A stretch of 64,000 nt of DNA, taken from Sinisalibacter aestuarii (GTDB taxonomy: Bacteria; Pseudomonadota; Alphaproteobacteria; Rhodobacterales; Rhodobacteraceae). The notes beneath the pieces were generated by a model. It did no database searches, had not been told where the DNA came from, and saw nothing but the letters and a program-made list of their open reading frames with translations. The position numbers and the translations under genes were made by a program. Below, piece after piece: positions 58,820-64,000 of the stretch (its first letter is position 1; every line of letters begins with the position of its first letter). The stretch spans positions 1-64,000 of the forward strand of contig NZ_BROH01000004.1 of NCBI RefSeq assembly GCF_027923545.1, written 5' to 3'.

Positions 58820-58852
58820 ACGTCGAAAAGACAGCTTTGACGAGGTGATTTG

Positions 58853-58990
58853 ATGAAAAGTTTCAGCAGTGACAGCCCGCTCTGGAGCACGATGTTTCTT
58901 CTGCGAGGGGGCGGAACAGACGCGGACGGCAACGCTACTTTCAAGGATTCCCATGACGCGGCGCATGGTATCGGGAACAAGCAAGCGTAG
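58853..58990 (+). CDS. 45-residue ORF ending in a REP element
   Basis: A frame from ATG 58853 to TAG 58988-58990 encoding a Gly/Asp-rich peptide (RGGGTDADGNATFKDSHDAAHG). It has no recognisable family and may be the remnant of a larger toxin-associated gene whose end was replaced by REP copy B, since the TAG is part of that repeat. It follows the Imm11-like gene by 33 bases. Confidence 0.4.
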   Translation: MKSFSSDSPLWSTMFLLRGGGTDADGNATFKDSHDAAHGIGNKQA

Positions 58991-59012
58991 GGTGCGCATT
59001 CATGCGCACCGC
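58986..59012 (+). repeat. REP-like palindrome, copy B
   Basis: Identical to copy A in its 27 bases (CGTAGGGTGCGCA...). With copy C it forms an inverted pair separated by 46 bases. Its GTAG supplies the stop of the 45-residue ORF. Confidence 0.93.
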
Positions 59013-59058
59013 TTCATCTCCATGCGCGCCAAGTCATCGCCCGGCCCCGGTTTGACAC

Positions 59059-59085
59059 GCGGTGCGCATGAATGCGCACCCTACG
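59059..59085 (-). repeat. REP-like palindrome, copy C (inverted)
   Basis: GCGGTGCGCATGAATGCGCACCCTACG, the exact complement of copies A and B. Preceded by TTTGACAC, as copy E is by TTTGGACAC. It contains the TAG stop (59083-59081) of the RAYT gene. Confidence 0.93.
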
Positions 59086-59560
59086 GCCACCGGCCGGCGC
59101 GGATGTCGCGGTGGACCGACGAGAACGGCCAATCCTGTGGGCGCGCGACAAACCCGTGTTTCACCGGATTGAAATGGCAATAGCGAATGCAGGCGGCCAT
59201 TTCTTCCTCGTTCCTCACGTGGCGCTCCCAGAACCGCCGCTGCCAAACGCCACGTTCGCGCCGTTTCACATGGGATGCTCGGCGGCGTCCCGGGGCAACC
59301 GCCCGGGAAAACCGCGCCTTGATCATGCTTCATTGCGCAGCGTAATCCGCATCCCCCTCGGGCAGGGTCCAGACCGCGTGCATGTGATCGGGCATCGCGA
59401 CCCAGGCGTCGATGCGGAACGGGCGTTCCGCCCGGGTCTGCGCCACAGCTTTGCGTAACGTTTCGACCTCGCGGGTCAGCAGATCGCGTCCGCGCGTTTG
59501 CAGGTTGACGGTGAAGAAGATGCTGGCCCCGGGGATGCGTGGGCGGACGTAAACCGACAT
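59081..59560 (-). pseudogene. REP-associated tyrosine transposase (RAYT) interrupted by an in-frame TGA
   Basis: The frame from ATG 59560 encodes 76 residues, a TGA at 59332-59330, then 82 further codons in the same frame to TAG 59083. Both halves are clear Y1-transposase (IS200/REP) family: MPDHMHAVW holds the HUH metal site (His59 and His61) and CIRYCHFNPVKHGF has the nucleophile Tyr at about 127. The TGA replaces a position that is usually Trp in relatives as I recall (RWxxIK). These single-strand transposases act on REP palindromes, and copies B-E flank this gene. Read as inactive unless TGA is read through. Confidence 0.85.
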
Positions 59561-59606
59561 GGGGTGAGCATGGCCGATCACGGTTAGCAAACCGTTTCGC
59601 CCGACC

Positions 59607-59632
59607 CGTAGGGTGCGCATTTACTGCGCACC
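59607..59632 (+). repeat. REP-like palindrome, copy D
   Basis: CGTAGGGTGCGCATTTACTGCGCACC. Same ends as A-C but with TTTAC as the loop (8-base stem). It pairs with copy E as an inverted couple. Confidence 0.92.
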
Positions 59633-59699
59633 ACTCCCCGGCGGACTCTGGCGACGCGGTGATTCATGCGTACCAATTCCTGACCGCCTGTTTGGACAC

Positions 59700-59727
59700 G
59701 CGGTGCGCAGTAAATGCGCACCCTACG
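59700..59727 (-). repeat. REP-like palindrome, copy E (inverted)
   Basis: GCGGTGCGCAGTAAATGCGCACCCTACG, the complement of copy D with a conserved TTTGGACAC before it. Its TAG at 59725-59723 (minus strand) is the stop codon of serS. Confidence 0.93.
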
Positions 59728-61015
59728 CCAGCACGCCCTCGGCGCTGAGCCGGGTCTTGCCGCCAAGATAGGGGTGCAGCGCGGCGGGCAGGGTCACCGA
59801 GCCATCGGCTTCCTGGCCGTTTTCCAGCACCGCGATCAGGCAGCGGCCCACGGCGAGGCCGGAGCCGTTCAGCGTGTGCAGGTATTCGGGCTTCGCCCCC
59901 GGTTCCGGGCGGTAGCGGGCATTCATCCGGCGGGCCTGAAAATCGCCGGTGGTGGAGACAGACGAGATCTCGCGATAGGTGTTCTGGCCCGGCAGCCAGA
60001 CTTCGATGTCATGGGTGCGGCGCGCGCCGAAGCCGGTATCGCCCGTGCAGAGCACGATGGTGCGGTAGGGCAGCCCGAGCCGTTCGAGGATATCCTCGGC
60101 CCGGCGCGTCATCGCCGCATGTTCCGCCTCCGACTGGTCGGGCGCGGCGATCGACACCATCTCGACCTTTTCGAACTGGTGCTGACGCAGCATCCCCGCC
60201 GTGTCTTTCCCCGCGCTGCCCGCCTCGGAGCGGAAACACTGGGTATGGGCGACATAGCGCATCGGCAGATCGGCACCCTCGACGATCTCGCCGTTGACGA
60301 AGTTGGTCAGCGTCACCTCCGCCGTGGGGATCAGCCACCAGCCTTCCTCGGTCTTGTAGCTGTCTTCGCCGAATTTCGGCAATTGCCCGGTGCCATACAT
60401 CATCTCTTCGCGCACCAGAACGGGGGTGATCGCCTCGGTCAGCCCGTTCTCGGTGACATGGGTATCGAGCATGAACTGGGCCAGCGCGCGGTGGAGGCGG
60501 GCGACGGCGCCTGACAGCACGGCAAAGCGCGCGCCCGAGAGCTTGGCGGCAAGCTCGAAATTGAGCCCGGATTTGGTCGCCGGCAGCTCGTAATGCTCCA
60601 CGGGGGTGAAATCGAAGCTGCGCGGCGTGCCCCAGCGCTTCAACTCCACGTTATCGTCTTCGTCGGCCCCGTCGGGCACGTCATCGGCCATGACATTGGG
60701 CAGGCCCATGAGCAGATCGGTGAGGGCGGCATCTTTCGCCTTCGCCTCGTCGGTCAGCCGGGCAATCTCGCCCTTCTTCTCCGCCACCAGCGCGCGCAGC
60801 CGCTCGAATTCGGCCTCGTCGCCCTTCGCCTTGGCCGCGCCCACCTCCTTTGCGGCCTTGTTGGCCTCGGCCTGCGCCGCCTCGGCGGCGGTGATCGCGG
60901 CCCGGCGCGCCTCGTCGAGCGCGAGCACCTCGGCCGATACGCCCGACAGGCCCCGGCGCGCCATCGCGGCGTCGAAGGCTGCGGGGGTCTCGCGGATCAG
61001 GCGGATATCGTGCAT
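59723..61015 (-). CDS. serS: Serine--tRNA ligase
   Basis: A 430-residue class II aminoacyl-tRNA synthetase. The N-terminal long coiled coil (residues ~30-105, AlaGluLys-rich) recognises the long variable arm of tRNA-Ser. Class II motif 2 is [27 protein letters not shown] and motif 3 is [16 protein letters not shown]. The ATG at 61015 follows GGGAGAGCCCC; the open frame to 61123 is not homologous. The TAG stop lies inside REP copy E, so the last codons abut the repeat. Confidence 0.96.
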   Translation of the reverse strand: MHDIRLIRETPAAFDAAMARRGLSGVSAEVLALDEARRAAITAAEAAQAEANKAAKEVGAAKAKGDEAEFERLRALVAEKKGEIARLTDEAKAKDAALTDLLMGLPNVMADDVPDGADEDDNVELKRWGTPRSFDFTPVEHYELPATKSGLNFELAAKLSGARFAVLSGAVARLHRALAQFMLDTHVTENGLTEAITPVLVREEMMYGTGQLPKFGEDSYKTEEGWWLIPTAEVTLTNFVNGEIVEGADLPMRYVAHTQCFRSEAGSAGKDTAGMLRQHQFEKVEMVSIAAPDQSEAEHAAMTRRAEDILERLGLPYRTIVLCTGDTGFGARRTHDIEVWLPGQNTYREISSVSTTGDFQARRMNARYRPEPGAKPEYLHTLNGSGLAVGRCLIAVLENGQEADGSVTLPAALHPYLGGKTRLSAEGVLA

Positions 61016-61194
61016 GGGGCTCTCCCGATTGAATTGCGTCTCGCGGCCCCCATATGCCCCAGACGGCCGCGCTTTGACAGGGGCAAAAGTGCCGGGAAAA
61101 AGCGGGTGTGCCTTGCTTGCCAACCCATGCCCCCGCGAGTAGGGTGCGCGCCAATCGAAAGGGGCCCGGGCCCCGCTGACAAAGGACTACCCAT

Positions 61195-61527
61195 ATGCTC
61201 GTTTCGCCCGCATTCGCCCAAGGCGCGGCGGCCCCCGCCGGGGGGCTTTTCGGCTCCATGCTGATCCCGATGATCCTGGTTTTCGGGATCATGTGGTTCT
61301 TCCTCATCCGCCCGCAGCAGAAGAAGGTGAAGGAAGACGAAGCCATGCGCAGCGCGCTGCGCCGGGGCGACAAGGTGCTCACCCAGGGCGGCATCATCGG
61401 CAAGGTCACCAAGGTCAAGGATGACGGCGAGATCGAGGTCGAGATCGCGGCCGGCGTCAAAGTGCACGTGACCAGGGCCGCCATCGTCCAGGTGATGTCG
61501 AAGACCGAGCCCGCCGCCGAGGGCTGA
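61195..61527 (+). CDS. yajC: Preprotein translocase subunit YajC
   Basis: 110 residues with one membrane helix (about 21-42, GSMLIPMILVFGIMWFFLIRPQQKKVKE) and a small cytoplasmic domain (RRGDKVLTQGGIIGKVTKVKDDGEIEVEIAAGVKVHVTRAAI). YajC associates with SecDF. First gene of yajC-secD-secF. Confidence 0.95.
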   Translation: MLVSPAFAQGAAAPAGGLFGSMLIPMILVFGIMWFFLIRPQQKKVKEDEAMRSALRRGDKVLTQGGIIGKVTKVKDDGEIEVEIAAGVKVHVTRAAIVQVMSKTEPAAEG

Positions 61528-61560
61528 GGCCCGGGCGCGGCTCACGGGAAGGGGCCCCAG

Positions 61561-63222
61561 ATGCTGCATTATCCTCTTTGGCGACGGATCATCGTGATCG
61601 GGCTCGTTGTGCTGGGCCTTGTCTATGCGGCGCCCAACCTGTTCTACGGCCGGGTCGAAACCCATAACGATGCGGCGACGGCGATCGAGAAATTCGGCGC
61701 CACGGCCGAACGCGAGGCCGATCTGTCGGCCTGGCCGGGCTGGCTGCCGTCGAGCCTGGTGAATCTCGGGCTCGATCTGCGCGGCGGCGCGCATCTGCTC
61801 GCCGAGGTGAAGGTGGAAGACGTCTACGCCCACCGGATGGATGCGCTCTGGCCGGAAGTGCGCGACGCGCTGCGCGACGAGCGCGATGCGGTCGGCGCGA
61901 TCCGCCGGATCGACGCGCCCGAGGGCCAGCTCAAGGTGCGGATCGAAACGCCGGCGGGCATGCCGGTCGCGCTTGAGACGGTGCGCGCGCTGGCCTCGCC
62001 GGTGGTGACGCTGACCGGCGTCGGCTCGAACGATATCGAGGTGGCGGGCGAGGGCGATACGATCACTGTGCAGCTTTCGGATGCCGAGCAACTCGCCACC
62101 GACGACCGCACGATCCAGCAATCGCTGGAAATCATCCGCCGCCGCGTCGACGAGGTCGGCACCCGCGAGCCGGTGATCCAGCGCCAAGGCGAGCGCCGCA
62201 TTCTGATCCAGGTACCGGGCCTTGGCTCGGCGGAGGAGCTGAAAGCGCTGATCGGGACCACGGCGCAGCTTACCTTCAACCCGGTGGTCAGCCGCACCGG
62301 CGATCCGGGCACCCGGCCCGGTGCGCGCCAGGTGATCTATCCCTCCATGGACGAAGAGGGCATCTACTACGTGCTGGAGGAAACTCCCGTCGTTACCGGC
62401 GAGGAGCTGACCAATGCCCAGCCGAGCTTCGACCAGAACGGCCGCCCGGCGGTCAATTTCCAGTTCAACGTGTCCGGCGCGCGCAAATTCGGCGAATACA
62501 CCGCCGAGAATGTCGGCGCACCCTTCGCCATCGTGCTGGATGGCGAGGTGATCTCGGCGCCGCGGATCAACGAGCCGATCCCCGGCGGATCGGGCATCAT
62601 CACCGGCAATTTCACCGTCGAGGAATCGACCAATCTTGCGGTGCTGCTGCGCGCCGGCGCGCTGCCCGCCGAGATGACCTTTCTCGAAGAGCGCACGATC
62701 GGGCCCGAGCTTGGGGCCGATTCGATCGAGGCGGGCAAGATCGCCTCAATCGTGGCCTTTGCTGGCGTGCTGATCGTGATGGTGGCCTCCTATGGCTGGT
62801 TCGGCATGCTCGCCAATGTGGCGCTGGTGCTGAACGTGGGCATGGTCTTCGGCCTGCTCTCGGCCATCGGCGCTACGCTGACGCTGCCCGGCATCGCCGG
62901 GATCGTGCTCACCATCGGCATGGCGGTCGATGCCAATGTGCTGGTCTTCGAGCGGATCCGCGAAGAGCTGCGCGCGGGCAGGGGCCCGGCGCGCGCCATC
63001 GAGCTTGGCTACGAAAAGGCGCTCTCGGCGATCATCGACGCCAATATCACCACCTTCATCACCGCCGTGATCCTGTTCATTATGGGGTCCGGCCCGGTGA
63101 AGGGCTTTGCCGTGACGCTGGCGCTCGGCATCCTCACCTCGGTTTTCGCCGCGATCTACGTGACCCGGCTGCTGATCGTGATGTGGTTTGAGCGCCGCCG
63201 CCCGAAACAGATCGAGGTCTGA
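61561..63222 (+). CDS. secD: Protein translocase subunit SecD
   Basis: 553 residues. First helix at about 8-26; the periplasmic P1 head domain begins near LGLDLRGGAHLLAEVKVEDV and runs to about 360; six helices in the C-terminal part include the proton-relay segment IEAGKIASIVAFAGVLIVMV and VLTIGMAVDANVLVFERIREELRAG. Together with SecF it uses proton motive force to finish protein export. A 33-base gap to yajC and 3-base gap to secF mark one operon. Confidence 0.96.
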   Translation: MLHYPLWRRIIVIGLVVLGLVYAAPNLFYGRVETHNDAATAIEKFGATAEREADLSAWPGWLPSSLVNLGLDLRGGAHLLAEVKVEDVYAHRMDALWPEVRDALRDERDAVGAIRRIDAPEGQLKVRIETPAGMPVALETVRALASPVVTLTGVGSNDIEVAGEGDTITVQLSDAEQLATDDRTIQQSLEIIRRRVDEVGTREPVIQRQGERRILIQVPGLGSAEELKALIGTTAQLTFNPVVSRTGDPGTRPGARQVIYPSMDEEGIYYVLEETPVVTGEELTNAQPSFDQNGRPAVNFQFNVSGARKFGEYTAENVGAPFAIVLDGEVISAPRINEPIPGGSGIITGNFTVEESTNLAVLLRAGALPAEMTFLEERTIGPELGADSIEAGKIASIVAFAGVLIVMVASYGWFGMLANVALVLNVGMVFGLLSAIGATLTLPGIAGIVLTIGMAVDANVLVFERIREELRAGRGPARAIELGYEKALSAIIDANITTFITAVILFIMGSGPVKGFAVTLALGILTSVFAAIYVTRLLIVMWFERRRPKQIEV

Positions 63223-63225
63223 GAC

Positions 63226-64000
63226 ATGCGCCTGAAACTCGTCCCCGATGAAACCAACTGGGATTTCTTCGCCCGGCTTCCGATCACGCTCGGCTTTTCA
63301 GGGCTGATGCTCGTCGTCTCCGTTGTCGCCTTCTTCGTGATGGGGCTCAATTTCGGCATCGACTTCCGCGGCGGTACCACGATCCGCACCGAAAGCACCC
63401 AGGCGGTGGATGTGGGCGCCTACCGCGATGCGATCTCGCCACTCGGGCTGGGCGACGTTTCGATCACCGAAGTGTTCGACCCGTCCTTCCGCGACGATCA
63501 GCATGTGGCGATGGTCCGTATCGAGGCGCAGAACGAGGAAGAGAGCATCACCCCCGAGACGGTGCAGCAGATCGAGGACGCGCTCAAGACGGTCGATCCC
63601 GCCATCACCTTCCCCTCGGTGGAAAGCGTTGGCCCGAAAGTCTCGGGCGAACTGGTGATGACGGCGATCTATTCGGTCCTCGCGGCGATCGCGGCGGTGC
63701 TCGTCTATATCTGGCTGCGGTTCGAATGGCAGTTCGCCGTGGGCGCGGTGGCGGCGCTGGTGCATGACGTGGCGATCACCATCGGGGTCTTTGCGCTGTT
63801 TCAGATCCGGTTCGATTTGTCGACCATCGCCGCGCTGCTCACCATCGTCGGCTATTCGCTGAACGATACCGTGGTGGTCTTCGACCGGGTGCGCGAAAAC
63901 CTGCGCCGCTACAAGGTGATGAAGCTCAAGGAGGTGCTGAACCTCTCGATCAACGAGACCATGAGCCGCACGGTGATGACCTCGGGCACCACGCTGCTCG
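63226..64000 (+). CDS. secF: Protein translocase subunit SecF (5' part)
   Basis: At least 258 residues before the window ends. First helix at about 19-41, then LNFGIDFRGGTTIRTESTQ, the periplasmic domain, helices from about 145 and the family signature IVGYSLNDTVVVFDRVRENLRRY near residue 205-227, followed by the start of the last helices. The C-terminus lies outside the window, so completeness cannot be judged. It follows secD by 3 bases. Confidence 0.95.
   Translation, partial: MRLKLVPDETNWDFFARLPITLGFSGLMLVVSVVAFFVMGLNFGIDFRGGTTIRTESTQAVDVGAYRDAISPLGLGDVSITEVFDPSFRDDQHVAMVRIEAQNEEESITPETVQQIEDALKTVDPAITFPSVESVGPKVSGELVMTAIYSVLAAIAAVLVYIWLRFEWQFAVGAVAALVHDVAITIGVFALFQIRFDLSTIAALLTIVGYSLNDTVVVFDRVRENLRRYKVMKLKEVLNLSINETMSRTVMTSGTTLL

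Noticed and set aside
59330-59620. Long start for the RAYT at 59620
   Set aside because: The extra 20 residues read through REP copy D (arginine-rich, no homology); the family N-terminus starts at MSVYVRPRIPG (59560).
61137-61155. GTAGGGTGCGCGCC upstream of yajC as a sixth REP copy
   Set aside because: Only the first dozen bases match and the inverted second half is missing.

Overview
The window is GC-rich and densely coded, and reads as chromosomal core sequence of a Rhodobacteraceae-type alphaproteobacterium (Rhodobacterales). The evidence is the composition of the nuo (complex I) operon, with Rhodobacteraceae-style extra genes (a DUF5337-like protein, a NuoE carrying a helix-hairpin-helix tail, a carboxymuconolactone-decarboxylase-like gene), the birA-coaX-RNase J block directly after nuoN, the FtsB-aldolase-Pgk-cyclophilin cluster, and the short palindromes scattered between genes. 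I cannot name the genus.

Layout. 1-5300: an 8-bp tandem repeat at the window edge, then ftsB-like, class I aldolase and pgk on the minus strand, two cyclophilins on the plus strand and an acidic, probably exported protein. 5300-15150: acnA, a DUF1223 protein, an EamA-type transporter, an isolated fliG-like gene, purB, bioY and a membrane-anchored NYN nuclease. 15150-21300: a DUF1501/DUF1800 pair, dnaB, pyrE and pyrC. 21394-22403: a macrodomain hydrolase and a small membrane protein. 22646-41208: a complete 14-subunit nuo operon (A,B,C,D,E,F,G,H,I,J,K,L,M,N) with nine extra genes between the subunits, read from one recognisable promoter. 41278-44515: birA, coaX and an RNase J homologue. 44693-53141: a DEAD-box helicase, an OsmC protein, prfC, a Hint-domain protein, a degenerate SDR, a tandem universal stress protein and a lone Fe(III)/Fbp-type ABC ATPase. 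53253-56030: tatABC plus a DUF815 ATPase. 56033-57754: an ArsR-type regulator and a fatty-acid desaturase. 57755-59727: a small accessory island. 59723-64000: serS, then yajC-secD-secF (secF runs off the window).

The most unusual region is 57781-59727. Five copies of a 26-28 bp palindromic element (core GTAGGGTGCGCA...TGCGCACC) surround a REP-associated tyrosine transposase (RAYT) that is interrupted by an in-frame TGA. One copy sits where the N-terminal half of an RTX-toxin acyltransferase (HlyC family) is missing. The HlyC remnant overlaps an Imm11-like (DUF1629) immunity gene. The stop codons of a 45-residue ORF, of the RAYT and of the essential serS all lie inside copies of the element. 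This looks like a REP/RAYT-remodelled remnant of a toxin activation and immunity locus.

Other points of interest are the extra genes inside nuo (including a sulfotransferase and two proteins with the same C-terminal helix-hairpin-helix domain), a Hint domain and an SDR that both lack catalytic residues, DnaA-box-like inverted sequences upstream of dnaB, and several families of intergenic palindromes. I saw no rRNA, tRNA, CRISPR array or intact insertion sequence. All functional calls rest on reading motifs by eye; no database search was run.
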